A stretch of 64,000 bases of DNA from Herbaspirillum sp. ST 5-3 (GTDB taxonomy: Bacteria; Pseudomonadota; Gammaproteobacteria; Burkholderiales; Burkholderiaceae_D). Made by a program: the position numbers and the translations under genes. Location of the stretch: assembly GCF_004804275.1 (NCBI RefSeq), contig NZ_STGI01000002.1, positions 124,001 to 188,000 of the forward strand, in the 5' to 3' direction. Shown here piece by piece: positions 8,672-16,930 of the stretch. The notes beneath the pieces are model-generated. The model had not been told where the DNA came from, made no database searches, and saw only the letters and a list, made by a program, of their open reading frames with translations. Numbering within the stretch: the stretch's first letter is position 1; every line of letters begins with the position of its first letter.

Positions 8672-9100
8672 TCAATGTGGCGGATGACTGCCGCGCGCCT
8701 GCGTGAAGGCGCCTACCAGCGTCAGCAGCTTTCCGATCATGTCGAGGTGCGATTCACTGGGCGTCGACAGGGTGCCGACCGTCGCGGCGCCTTGCGAAAC
8801 GGTGCGCATGATGCGTCGCGGCCCGATCGCCACCACGGCGGCGACGCCCAGCGCGACCAGAAACGGATGCTCGGTCACCGTGCGCATCAGAGTGCTGCGC
8901 GGAAAGCGCGAGGGCTCGGGCTTCTGCGCATGTTGATACACGGTCAGGCCGGATCCCGTATGCGCGATGCGTTCCACACGCGCCGCATCCGCGGTATTGA
9001 GATCGGTGCCTTCGATTAACATGCGTCGATACGTTTCCCGACGCATCTGCATGCGGTCCAGGATCGATTGCTTTTCCGCTTCAAGAGAACTCAGGCTCAT
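8672..9100 (-). CDS. YqjK-like small membrane-associated protein
   Basis: A 142-residue protein. The first half is helical and charged (SLEAEKQSILDRMQMRRETYRRML), and the second half carries one hydrophobic segment (HPFLVALGVAAVVAIGP) followed by a short tail. This resembles YqjK-type proteins encoded with YqjD and YqjE. It overlaps the upstream YqjE-like gene by four bases (ATGA), so the two are translationally coupled. The molecular role is not known; the family is tied to the inner membrane and stationary-phase stress. Confidence 0.65.
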   Translation of the reverse strand: MSLSSLEAEKQSILDRMQMRRETYRRMLIEGTDLNTADAARVERIAHTGSGLTVYQHAQKPEPSRFPRSTLMRTVTEHPFLVALGVAAVVAIGPRRIMRTVSQGAATVGTLSTPSESHLDMIGKLLTLVGAFTQARGSHPPH

Positions 9101-9465
9101 AGGCTTTCCTTGATGACGTCGAGATCGTGCTGCAATTCGTTGCGGAAGGTGTTGCCCAGCGGCGGCGAGCGGAAATGCTTCAGACACAGATTGAAGGCGA
9201 TTCCGGCAATGCCGCCATACAAGAGGACCACGAACCACGCGGCCAGCGTCCGGTACTCGCTGCTCCAGAAACTGATAATGATTGCCAGGCCCAGGAAGAT
9301 CGTCGCCAGCAAGGTGAAGAGAAGCGCGACCGTGAACCCGGCAATGCGAAATGCGATCTGCTGTTCGCGGATCTTGATCTCCACGCGCAGCAGATCCAGG
9401 TAATCGCCGATCCGATCCAGGGTGATGATGTAAAGCTGCTTGGATTTGTGAAGGGCTGCAAACAT
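9097..9465 (-). CDS. YqjE / phage-holin superfamily III-like membrane protein
   Basis: A 122-residue protein with two closely spaced membrane segments (IAGFTVALLFTLLATIFLGLAIIISF in parts, then LAAWFVVLLYGGIAGIAF), an N-terminal helical region beginning MFAALHKSKQLYII and a basic, helical tail. This is the layout of YqjE (holin superfamily III fold, not a phage protein). It is the middle gene of a yqjD-yqjE-yqjK-like set on the minus strand. A role in membrane integrity or ribosome anchoring during stress is a family-level idea only. Confidence 0.8.
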   Translation of the reverse strand: MFAALHKSKQLYIITLDRIGDYLDLLRVEIKIREQQIAFRIAGFTVALLFTLLATIFLGLAIIISFWSSEYRTLAAWFVVLLYGGIAGIAFNLCLKHFRSPPLGNTFRNELQHDLDVIKESL

Positions 9466-9526
9466 GGCGATCTTTCCTATGCGAGTTCAGGAAGCCGGCT
9501 CACTGCGGCGGCGAGGCGGCCAACAA

Positions 9527-9563
9527 CAGCGCGATGCGACGCCTTGAGGCGTGCATCGCGCTG
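9527..9563. repeat. Strong stem-loop between yqjD-like and yqjE-like genes
   Basis: The arms CAGCGCGATGCGACGCC and GGCGTGCATCGCGCTG pair with one bulged base around a four-base loop. No U-run follows on either strand, so it is more likely an mRNA processing or stabilising hairpin, or a REP-like unit, than a terminator. Confidence 0.55.
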
Positions 9564-9580
9564 CATCCCGGAGCCCGGGC

Positions 9581-9994
9581 TTAGCTGCGCTTGAGCAGCA
9601 GGCCCAGCAACAGTCCTGCGCCGGCCGCCACGGCCATCGACTGCATCGGCTTGTCCTTGACATATTCCGTCGTGGTTTCGACGCCGCGATTGAGCTGCTG
9701 CGTCGCCTGGCTGGCGATCCCCTTGGCCGCATAGCGCACGGAGCTGAACTTCGCCATCAATTGCGCGTGCGCTTGCGTCAGCTCTTCATCCGACAGGCTC
9801 GCCGCGCGATTGACCAGCGAGTCGAGGTCGTTCTTCAGGTTCGTCAATTCGCTGCGCAGCGAAGCGGTCGTGCGCTGGGTCGTGCCCCGCGTTTCGCTGT
9901 AGGTGCCTCTGGTCGTGCCTGTGGTACCTGTCGTGCCGACCGTCGCCTTGTCGCTGCCATTGCCGGACGTAGGGGTCGTGATGTTTGGTTCCAT
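9581..9994 (-). CDS. ElaB/YqjD/DUF883 family membrane-anchored protein
   Basis: A 137-residue protein with a Thr/Gly-rich N-terminus (residues ~5-45), a long helical central region (LRSELTNLKNDLDSLVNRA) and a C-terminal membrane anchor MQSMAVAAGAGLLLGLLLKRS preceded by VKDKP. This is the standard DUF883 layout. E. coli members bind ribosomes at the inner membrane in stationary phase. The start at 9994 follows a good GGAG-type ribosome site. The next gene, YqjE-like, begins 115 bases downstream past a strong hairpin. Confidence 0.87.
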   Translation of the reverse strand: MEPNITTPTSGNGSDKATVGTTGTTGTTRGTYSETRGTTQRTTASLRSELTNLKNDLDSLVNRAASLSDEELTQAHAQLMAKFSSVRYAAKGIASQATQQLNRGVETTTEYVKDKPMQSMAVAAGAGLLLGLLLKRS

Positions 9995-10467
9995 GAATCG
10001 CTCCTTGATGAGGTTAAACAGGACTGAATAACGATGAAGAAAACATGCATCGTCATCGCTGTGCCAACACCGCAATGAATCTCACTACGGCGAACATACT
10101 GAGTGCGGAAACGTGTTTCGCACTTCCAGCTTCGCCAGTTGCCGCCGCGACCTTGATTGCGAGCATAAAAACAGGTCGGCGCGGGAAGCCCCCGGCCTCC
10201 TTTTTCCGGCTGGTGGAGAAGTGCACAGCAATCCGTGTGCCATGAAACTGCGCAGCCGTTTGGGCCGAAAGCGATGGGGGAATTGCCGCAACGCGTGTAA
10301 GGGAGAAAAAAATGCCGCAATTTTTGTACACGTTGCATGTAATTATTGCAACGAGATGACATGACTGAAACAGCACAGGGCCATGCAAAATTCTTGCGAA
10401 ATAGTGCTGCATGGAAACATAATCCTTGAAGTGCAATTCCTTCCCCTCCAGTCACAGAAAGGACGTC
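9995..10467. other. Intergenic region between divergent yqjD-like and pilU genes
   Basis: About 470 bases. It contains a small inverted repeat (GTGCGGAAAC/GTTTCGCAC near 10104-10124) and a longer-spaced pair CCATGC...GCATGG at 10381-10413 just upstream of pilU. The part from 10310 to 10430 is AT-richer and likely holds the pilU promoter. No gene is convincing. Confidence 0.5.
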
Positions 10468-11649
10468 ATGTCTTCCAACTTCGGCCCCGATGAAGCGCGC
10501 GCCTACATGCATCAACTTCTGAAGGTGATGTTTCAGCAGGGCGGCTCGGATCTGTTCATCTCCGCGGACTTCCCGCCCAGCATGAAGCACCAGGGCGCGA
10601 TGAAGGCGCTCAGCCAGCAGAAGCTGACCGGCGACATCACGAAAAAGCTGGCGCTGGCACTGATGAACGACAAGCAGCGGCAGGAATTCGAAACCGAGCT
10701 GGAATGCAATTTCGCGATTTCGCTGCCCAACGTGTGCCGCTTCCGCGTCAACGTCTTTGTGCAGCAACAGCAGACCGGCATGGTGATCCGCACCATCGCC
10801 GCCGAAATCCCCAGCTTCGAAAAACTGCAGTTGCCCGACACGCTCAAGGACGTGATCATGACCAAGCGCGGACTCGTGCTGGTCGTCGGCGGCACCGGCT
10901 CCGGCAAATCGACCACGCTGGCGGCGATGATCGATCACCGCAACGCCAACTCCTCCGGTCACATCATCACCGTCGAAGATCCGGTCGAATATGTGCACAA
11001 GAACAAGTCCTGCCTGATCACGCATCGCGAGGTCGGCGTCGATACGCTCTCATGGCATCACGCGCTCAAGAACACGCTGCGCCAGGCGCCCGACGTGATC
11101 CTGATCGGCGAGATCCGCGATACGGAAACCATGGAGCATGCAATCGCCTTCGCCGAAACCGGCCACCTCTGCCTCGGTACGCTGCACGCGAACAACGCCA
11201 ACCAGACCATCGACCGCATCATCAACTTCTTCCCGGAAGAGAGGCGCAACCAGTTGCTGGGCGACCTCTCGTCCAACCTGCGCGCCATCGTTTCGCAACG
11301 CCTGGTGCGCACCGAAGACGGCAAGGGCCGACGCGCCGCAATCGAAATCCTGCTCAACACGCCGACCATCGCCGAACAGATTCTCAAAGGCCAGTTCCAC
11401 GCGATCAAGGAAACCATGGCCAAATCCAGGGAACTCGGCATGCGCACCTTCGACCAGGCCTTGTTCGACCTGTACAACGCGGGGCATATCAGTTACGACG
11501 AAGCCATCCGCAATGCGGATTCGGCGAATGAGCTGCGCCTGCAGATCAAGCTGCGCGGCGAGCGCGGACGGCAGGGCGGCGCCGAAACGGGCGGCCTGAA
11601 TCTGGCGATCGACGAGGAGAAGGTCGAGGAGGTAGAGGAGAAGAAGTAG
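10468..11649 (+). CDS. pilU: Type IV pilus retraction ATPase, PilT/PilU family
   Basis: A 393-residue secretion-type AAA ATPase. The Walker A motif GGTGSGKST is at residues 141-149, followed by the Asp box (ITVEDPVEYVH), Walker B region (APDVILIGEIRDTETM) and His box (GHLCLGTLHANNANQTIDRI). The PEERRNQLLGDLSSNLRAIVSQRL stretch, in the pieces FFPEERRNQLL and LRAIVSQRLV, is usual in PilT/PilU. The length and Glu/Lys-rich tail fit PilU rather than the shorter PilT, and pilT is not adjacent here. The enzyme works at the inner-membrane base of type IV pili and helps retraction. Start at 10468 has an AGAAAGGA ribosome site. Confidence 0.88.
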   Translation: MSSNFGPDEARAYMHQLLKVMFQQGGSDLFISADFPPSMKHQGAMKALSQQKLTGDITKKLALALMNDKQRQEFETELECNFAISLPNVCRFRVNVFVQQQQTGMVIRTIAAEIPSFEKLQLPDTLKDVIMTKRGLVLVVGGTGSGKSTTLAAMIDHRNANSSGHIITVEDPVEYVHKNKSCLITHREVGVDTLSWHHALKNTLRQAPDVILIGEIRDTETMEHAIAFAETGHLCLGTLHANNANQTIDRIINFFPEERRNQLLGDLSSNLRAIVSQRLVRTEDGKGRRAAIEILLNTPTIAEQILKGQFHAIKETMAKSRELGMRTFDQALFDLYNAGHISYDEAIRNADSANELRLQIKLRGERGRQGGAETGGLNLAIDEEKVEEVEEKK

Positions 11650-11863
11650 CCGGCGTGTGCGGCGTGCGGGGAGTGCACGAATGGGCGCCTGGAACGGGTT
11701 GCGCCCAGATAGAAGTGCGTCCAGAAGTAGGAGGTGCTGAGGTGGTCGAAGAATTCGCCGCAGGCACTGGCACGAGCTGCTGCGGCTGCCGGCCTGCGAG
11801 CGCAGGCCGTCGTGGGAGAAAAAAGACGGCACGCTCAGTGCCGCCTTGTGCATGGAAGGACGG

Positions 11864-12229
11864 TTACTGAAGCATTTTCGACAACTCGCCGCTCGCGATG
11901 AGCCGCTGCAAATCACTGGCTCCGCCGATCAGCACACCCCGAACGAATACCATCGGGAAGGTCTGCCATCCGGTCCACATCTTCAACGCGGCACGACGAC
12001 GCCATTCGGACAGGTAGCTGCCGTATTCGAGATAGGTGTACGGCACCTTGGCCGCATCCAGCATGGCACGCGCCTTGCGCGGAAACGGATTCTGCGCCAT
12101 GCCGACCACGACAACCGGATTGGACGCAATCGCCGCCTTGACTTCAGCAACGATGTCCGCATTGTCGCTGGCGACCTTGGCGCGGATGGCCGAATGGATG
12201 TGTGCTTCATCGAGAATGCTTCTGCTCAT
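11864..12229 (-). CDS. Glutaredoxin-fold protein lacking any cysteine
   Basis: A 121-residue protein aligned by eye with monothiol glutaredoxins: the first strand VVVVGM, an active-site loop AQNPFPRKARAML, the WTGWQTFPMVFVRG segment with the cis-Pro motif TFP, and GGASDLQRLIASGEL for glutathione binding. Where working glutaredoxins carry CGFS or CPYC there is no cysteine, and the whole protein contains none. It cannot do thiol-disulfide exchange by the normal route. It may bind glutathione or an iron-sulfur partner without redox chemistry. A convergent gene (pilU) lies 214 bases away. Start at 12229 chosen from the fold boundary. Confidence 0.8.
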   Translation of the reverse strand: MSRSILDEAHIHSAIRAKVASDNADIVAEVKAAIASNPVVVVGMAQNPFPRKARAMLDAAKVPYTYLEYGSYLSEWRRRAALKMWTGWQTFPMVFVRGVLIGGASDLQRLIASGELSKMLQ

Positions 12230-12679
12230 CGTGGCTCCATGTTGTCGAAATTGAACATGATATCCCGCTTTTTGACTGGCGCCGCGGTCTCTCGCGGCAG
12301 GGGCATGCACCGGGGCATGATTGCCGGCGTGATCCTCGAGTTGCTCGTGACGCACTTTTCGTCGCTACTCGTGCCGCAACTCTGTTGCGTCGCTGACATA
12401 CGCGACGCCGATTCAAGTCTTCTCGCGGGTTTATATGAAACGTGTGCGGCAAGCAGTTTCGGGCGCTGCATCCGCACGCACACAGTAAAGCTGAATGATT
12501 GCCGCCACGTCCGCTTGAGGCCGGTCAAGCCGGAATACTCCATGTCTTCTAGCATGGGGAGGACGTGCTGACCGCATCGCTTGGTCTGCACACTCTCGTG
12601 ATCGCGTGGCGCGATATGGTCGCACATGCTCCCCGATCGCTGCAGCGTTCAAACCAGCGTCTCATCCGGATCGTTTGGT
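12230..12679. other. Intergenic region, no gene supported
   Basis: About 450 bases between divergent genes. Several open frames exist on both strands but none has a ribosome site, signal peptide or recognisable fold. The stretch 12360-12500 is more AT-rich and may carry promoters. Confidence 0.4.
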
Positions 12680-13363
12680 ATGCCGTCTTCACAGCGTCGT
12701 GCTGTCACTTGCGCCCTTGCCGGATTTCTCGCCGCGGGATTGGTCGTTACGGCATCGGCCCTTGCGAAGACGGTGAAATGCAGGGACGCGCCGGTACGCG
12801 TTGAATCATCCAGCAGCAGGGATGCCGCCAGCGCTTGCCAGGGTGCCCGCAATGCCATCAAATTCCTGTCGTCGCAAGGACTCGACATCCCGCCGAGTAT
12901 TTCAATCAAGGTGGTGCAGGCGATGCCCGAGGGTGTGCCGAGATCGGCGCTCGGCGCATATTCAAGAGATGAGCGGAAGGTCTATGTCCTCGGCTATGCC
13001 GCCCTCCGAAGAATGCGCAACACCTTCAAGATTCCCTTCGACGCGTCGCTCTACCGGGCGGTCACATCCCACGAAGTGGCCCACGCCATCGCTTTCCATA
13101 ACTTCAAGGAGCAGCCCACGCTTCTGGGGCAGGAGTACATCGCGTTCGTGACATTCTTCTCCACGATCTCGCCGGCGCAGCGCGAACAGATCCTCTGGCG
13201 CTACGACTACGACGCCCACTGGCAGCTGTACGCGATCATCCTGTACATCACCGACTCGCTGGAATTCGGGGCACATGCCTACTGGCATTTTCTGATGCCG
13301 GAAAATGGCCAGCGCTTTTTCCAGAAGATTCTTGCCGGCGAAGCCTTGAGTCTGGAGGAATGA
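12680..13363 (+). CDS. Exported HEXXH-motif protein, putative zinc metallopeptidase-like
   Basis: A 227-residue protein with an N-terminal signal peptide (AVTCALAGFLAAGLVVTASALA) and a zinc-peptidase type motif HEVAH at residues 131-135 inside the helix VTSHEVAHAIAFHNF. A second conserved-looking acidic stretch, LGQEYIAFVTFF, could supply the third metal ligand. Two Cys in the first 55 mature residues could form a disulfide. The family is not one I can name with certainty; it looks like an uncharacterised DUF of envelope proteases. Start at 12680 gives the signal peptide directly; its ribosome site is weak. Peptidase activity is inferred from the motif only. Confidence 0.65.
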   Translation: MPSSQRRAVTCALAGFLAAGLVVTASALAKTVKCRDAPVRVESSSSRDAASACQGARNAIKFLSSQGLDIPPSISIKVVQAMPEGVPRSALGAYSRDERKVYVLGYAALRRMRNTFKIPFDASLYRAVTSHEVAHAIAFHNFKEQPTLLGQEYIAFVTFFSTISPAQREQILWRYDYDAHWQLYAIILYITDSLEFGAHAYWHFLMPENGQRFFQKILAGEALSLEE

Positions 13364-13529
13364 TGTGTGTGTGGATCGCGGAGCGTCAGGGCGGATATCC
13401 TGGCCGCAGGAATCGGCAGCCTGAGAGATGCTGATCAAGCTCAACTCGCTCAGGCTGGGGACGGCCTATCTTGATAAGTGGTTCCTCATCATAGGTAACC
13501 GGCTTTCACCCAACTTCCAGGAGTTGCAA

Positions 13530-13958
13530 ATGAAAAAAGCGATAAAGGCGTGCCTGATTGTTGTTGGATTGGCGATCAGCAGCGGAGCTGTCTTTGCACA
13601 ACAACAGAAAACAGACCTTGGCAAGCAGGAGTACAACGCAAACTGCGCAAGCTGTCATGGTTTGGGCGGCAAGGGTGATGGTCCGATGGCGGGGCAACTG
13701 CGCACGGCGCCGTCGGACCTGACGCAACTCGCCAAGAAGAATCGCGGTGTCTTGCCGGTCTCCCGACTGTATGAAGTGATTGAAGGCAGCAATGTTCCGA
13801 GCCACGGTACGCGGGAGATGCCTGTTTGGGGCAGGGAATTCCGGGTAGAGGATGCGGAGTATTACAAGGAAGCGCGCGGCAGCTATGATGCTGCAGCGCT
13901 GGTTCGCGCCCGCGTCCTGATGCTGGTCGAATACCTCGATCGCATTCAAGCGCGCTGA
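13530..13958 (+). CDS. Periplasmic monohaem cytochrome c
   Basis: A 142-residue exported cytochrome. The signal peptide MKKAIKACLIVVGLAISSGAVFA is followed by one haem site CASCHG, then GGKGDGPMAG, and a probable distal ligand Met in REMPVWGREF. Size and motif order are those of class I c-type cytochromes that pass electrons in the periplasm. The partner is not visible: no oxidase or dehydrogenase is adjacent. The start at 13530 has a CAGGAG ribosome site eight bases upstream. Confidence 0.88.
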   Translation: MKKAIKACLIVVGLAISSGAVFAQQQKTDLGKQEYNANCASCHGLGGKGDGPMAGQLRTAPSDLTQLAKKNRGVLPVSRLYEVIEGSNVPSHGTREMPVWGREFRVEDAEYYKEARGSYDAAALVRARVLMLVEYLDRIQAR

Positions 13959-14019
13959 CGCGCGGGTGTCCGCAGGACGGCATCACGAGTGAAGAAGACC
14001 GGTTGATGCCACACGCGCA

Positions 14020-14622
14020 TCAACGGGGAAACCATTGCCACAGGCTTTGGTCGAAGCGATCCCATTGTCCGTCGGGACGCTCACGGCTCTCGTAGTTGTA
14101 CGGCGCCTTGTCCCAGCAATGTATTGCGCTGTCCAGGTTGTCCAGCGCAAGGGTGCCGGCCGTGGTTTCCACCAGCAGCAAGGCATGGGGGCACATGAAT
14201 GCCTTGTGATAGACGACCGCCATGGACATCGACGCGCGCGGCAGCCCCCATGCCACCAGCCGTCTCCTTTTTTCCAGAGCAAAGTCCTCGCAATCCCCAT
14301 GACCCGACACGGGATAGCTCCATTCCTCTTCATTTCCCTGCCATTCGGGATCGTCTGCGAAGCGGATTTCGGCATTCACTTCGCGGTTCGTCTTTGTCAG
14401 CGCCTGCAGGATGCGGACGTTCAACTCAATGACGCTCTCGCCCGCCATGTCGCATTGCCCGGGATGTGATTGACAGAACGCGTCGTAAGCAGCAGGGCGC
14501 GGCGCGACGCGCTCCACGGGCAGATCCAGCCGCGCGCAGGCGCCGAGCACCTCGACAGCCATGTTCGGTACGGCCCCGCTGCTGATCATGGCGACGAGCA
14601 GGACCGCAAGAAGCAGTAGCAT
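14020..14622 (-). CDS. Transglutaminase-like cysteine protease (BTLCP / LapG-like)
   Basis: A 200-residue protein with an N-terminal membrane or signal segment (MLLLLAVLLVAMISSGA) and the catalytic set of bacterial transglutaminase-like cysteine proteinases: Cys in SGHGDCEDFALEKR, His in MCPHALLLVET and Asp in TLALDNLDS. LapG, the best known member, is a periplasmic protease that cuts a large surface adhesin when cyclic-di-GMP is low. No lapD-like receptor or adhesin is adjacent, so the substrate is unknown. It ends the leftward run PRTase - this gene, with three bases between the coding sequences. Confidence 0.82.
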   Translation of the reverse strand: MLLLLAVLLVAMISSGAVPNMAVEVLGACARLDLPVERVAPRPAAYDAFCQSHPGQCDMAGESVIELNVRILQALTKTNREVNAEIRFADDPEWQGNEEEWSYPVSGHGDCEDFALEKRRRLVAWGLPRASMSMAVVYHKAFMCPHALLLVETTAGTLALDNLDSAIHCWDKAPYNYESRERPDGQWDRFDQSLWQWFPR

Positions 14623-14625
14623 GCC

Positions 14626-15444
14626 TTACCGATGCCGGTGTTCCACATCCGGCAGCGACGAATCGGGCGGCCTGCGGTCGCGCACCGAGTCGGGCGGAAT
14701 CGCATCGATCTCCGAGCCTGCACCCAGTTCCTCCACCGGTCCATGGGGCGAAATGCTTTCCTCGTCTTCTTCATTCACCCGATATTGGGTGGCATAACTC
14801 AGCAGCTCGACGACTTCCTCATCGCTCGTTTGATCGAAGTTCTCGTAGTACAGGCTGATCGCACGGAAATAAGGTGGCGTTTGCAGGCAGATGCCTTCAT
14901 CCACGCCCGGTATGTTGCGCATGCTGTCGAGCGTCTCCTGCGGCGCCACCGGCACAGCGAACACGAGTTTCGCCAAGCCCGCCGTCGTCAATGCCGCCAG
15001 CGCCGTCTTCAGGGTGCCGCCCGTGGCGACGCCGTCATCCACCACGATCACGGTGCGCCCCTCGACCCGCACCGGCTGGCGCGCACCGCAATACAGCGCG
15101 CGGCGGCGTTCAATCTCTTTCATCTGGCGTTCGCGCTCCGCTTCGATATAGCCCGGGGGCGGGTTCACCATGCGCACCACGTCCTCGTTCATCACGCATT
15201 GCGGATGCTCGCCATCCACCACTGCGCCAAGACCGAGTTCGGCATGCCAGGGCGCGCCGATCTTGCGCACCAGCAGAACGTCCAGCGGCGCATCGAGCGC
15301 ACGCGCCACTTCATAAGCCACCGGAACGCCACCGCGCGGAAGACCCAGCACGACCGGCCGCAAATCCTTCAGATGCATCAAGGCTTGCGCCAGCCTCCTT
15401 CCTGCATCGTGCCGGTCCTTGAACAGGAAGGGGTCAGATTCCAT
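14626..15444 (-). CDS. Type I phosphoribosyltransferase family protein
   Basis: A 272-residue protein with a type I phosphoribosyltransferase core: LPRGGVPVAYEVARAL near the N-terminus, and the PRPP-binding loop TVIVVDDGVATGGTLKTAL. The last ~40 residues are an acidic, disordered tail (NEEDEESISPHGP). Proteins of this kind are often encoded with, or fused to, a dienelactone-hydrolase-like domain, as here, and their true substrate is not settled. The ATG at 15444 is preceded by GGAGG at a six-base distance. The gene overlaps the end of the upstream hydrolase gene by 11 bases. Confidence 0.85.
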   Translation of the reverse strand: MESDPFLFKDRHDAGRRLAQALMHLKDLRPVVLGLPRGGVPVAYEVARALDAPLDVLLVRKIGAPWHAELGLGAVVDGEHPQCVMNEDVVRMVNPPPGYIEAERERQMKEIERRRALYCGARQPVRVEGRTVIVVDDGVATGGTLKTALAALTTAGLAKLVFAVPVAPQETLDSMRNIPGVDEGICLQTPPYFRAISLYYENFDQTSDEEVVELLSYATQYRVNEEDEESISPHGPVEELGAGSEIDAIPPDSVRDRRPPDSSLPDVEHRHR

Positions 15445-16114
15445 AATCATCCTCCGTGGAGTTCGGCGCCGGGACAAGATGTTGGACAAACCAGTCCGCC
15501 GCAAGCTTCGTCACCTGATCTAGGGTGCCCGGCTCTTCGAACAGATGCGTTGCACCCGGCACGATGACCAGCTCCTTCTCCGCATGCATCTGCGCCATCG
15601 CCTCGCGATTGAGCTCAATCACTGTCGTATCGAGGCCACCGACAATCAACAGGGTTGGCGCTTGCACCTTCGCAAGCGCGCTGCCGGCCAGGTCAGGACG
15701 TCCGCCGCGTGAGACGACGGCGGCGATGGCGACTTCCGGATGTGCGGCGGCAACCAGCGCGGCTCCGGCGCCAGTGCTCGCCCCGAAATAGCCGATCGGC
15801 AAAGCCCCGATTTCCGCTTGTTGCTTTGCCCAGCGCGTCGCCTCCAGCAAGCGGGATGCGAGAAGCGGAATATCGAATACCTTGGCGCGGTTGTCTTCTT
15901 CGTCAGGGCGCAGGAGATCGAGCAGCAGCGTCGCCATTCCAGCGCGCCGCAATCCCTCGGCGACCTGATTGTTGCGTGGACTGAAACGGCCGCTGCCGCT
16001 GCCATGCGCAAAGATGATCAGGCCTTGCGACGTATCATCGACGCCGAGCAAGCCTTCCAGATCGTTCGGTGCAATGCGAACCGCTTGCACCTTGCCAACA
16101 TTCGACGCTCTCAT
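15434..16114 (-). CDS. Dienelactone hydrolase family alpha/beta hydrolase
   Basis: A 226-residue alpha/beta hydrolase. The nucleophile elbow is seen as GYFGASTGAGAAL, the acid in IVGGLDTTVIELN and the His in VPGATHLFEEPGT. The oxyanion region is LIIFAHGSGSGRFSPRN. The start at 16114 is preceded by GGGAGGTGGTC. The phosphoribosyltransferase gene begins inside its last codons, so the two products are coupled; in other bacteria they may occur as one fused polypeptide. The substrate is not known and classical dienelactone hydrolysis is unlikely. Confidence 0.85.
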   Translation of the reverse strand: MRASNVGKVQAVRIAPNDLEGLLGVDDTSQGLIIFAHGSGSGRFSPRNNQVAEGLRRAGMATLLLDLLRPDEEDNRAKVFDIPLLASRLLEATRWAKQQAEIGALPIGYFGASTGAGAALVAAAHPEVAIAAVVSRGGRPDLAGSALAKVQAPTLLIVGGLDTTVIELNREAMAQMHAEKELVIVPGATHLFEEPGTLDQVTKLAADWFVQHLVPAPNSTEDDYGI

Positions 16115-16483
16115 GACCACCTCCCCATATGTCATCGAAGTGTGTCTGCGAATATGCAGGCTGTATGTACAAGCTATACCCTCGACCACCCCCATGCAAG
16201 CCCATTCAGCCTTGCGCGGACGTATCCGGACGACGAAACTATCCAGGATCAAATCGAACGAATCATCTGCACAAAAATTACGAAAGGAGATTGCATGCAC
16301 GCAAATCGGATCGCGGAACGACTCTCCAGCGCGGCAAGGTCCATCGACAACGCATCGCTTGCCGGTCAGCCGAGAGCAGCCGGCTAGAGAAAGGAAAGCG
16401 ATGACAAATCATCTTCACGCAGGATAGCTCACCTCATCTCATGAAGAATAGCCGACAGCCCGTGTGCATGGCTCCGCTCGCGC
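16115..16483. other. Intergenic region upstream of the hydrolase-PRTase operon
   Basis: About 370 bases between two leftward genes. It must hold the promoter of the hydrolase-phosphoribosyltransferase operon and the end of the DUF2383 transcript. A short GC hairpin (GCCGG...CCGGC, 16362-16385) is the only structure noticed. No gene is supported. Confidence 0.4.
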
Positions 16484-16930
16484 TCAGCCTTCTTTGGTGC
16501 GCGCGGATGTCAGTTCGCGCTTGGCCGACTCTGCATGTTCGCAGATCCGGCGGAGCATCGACTGCGTTCCCGCGGGCAGTGTGTGCCGCAGCGCTTCCTG
16601 CGTCGCCGCAACGAGCTTTTCCTCTGCATCCGGTCGCTCCTCGATGAACGTGGCTTGCGCATCGCCGGACAGGATGGCCTTGATGCCGGTCAGCATCTGA
16701 CCCAGCAGCTCGCGGTCTGGATCGGGCTGTTTTGGCAGGTCATCGAGCATGCGAATATGCGCAGCGAGTTCGATGGCGAGTTGCCGGCGCTCTTCTGCAA
16801 GACGCGCGAACACCAGCGCCAGCGAAGCCGCCTCGATTTTCTCCGCGGCACCTGCATACGAGCCGGCCGTCTCGAAGCATAAGGTTTCCACCGTACCGAC
16901 CGCCACCTGGCGGTCATCTCTGAGCAGCAT
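16484..16930 (-). CDS. PA2169 / DUF2383 family four-helix-bundle protein
   Basis: A 148-residue, almost wholly helical protein. It has the features of DUF2383: Cys and Gly in LCFETAGSYAGAAEKI, then LAEERRQLAIELAAHIRML, a ferritin-like helix pattern, and the Glu-rich helix ATFIEERPDAEEKLVAATQEALR. Members form ferritin-like bundles and are common in stress-related gene groups; the function is unknown. Its start overlaps the end of the upstream lipid kinase gene by 17 bases, so the two are co-expressed. Confidence 0.8.
   Translation of the reverse strand: MLLRDDRQVAVGTVETLCFETAGSYAGAAEKIEAASLALVFARLAEERRQLAIELAAHIRMLDDLPKQPDPDRELLGQMLTGIKAILSGDAQATFIEERPDAEEKLVAATQEALRHTLPAGTQSMLRRICEHAESAKRELTSARTKEG

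Noticed and set aside
9097-9465. Phage holin
   Set aside because: The fold is holin-like, but the neighbours are YqjD- and YqjK-like stress genes and there are no lysis or phage genes.
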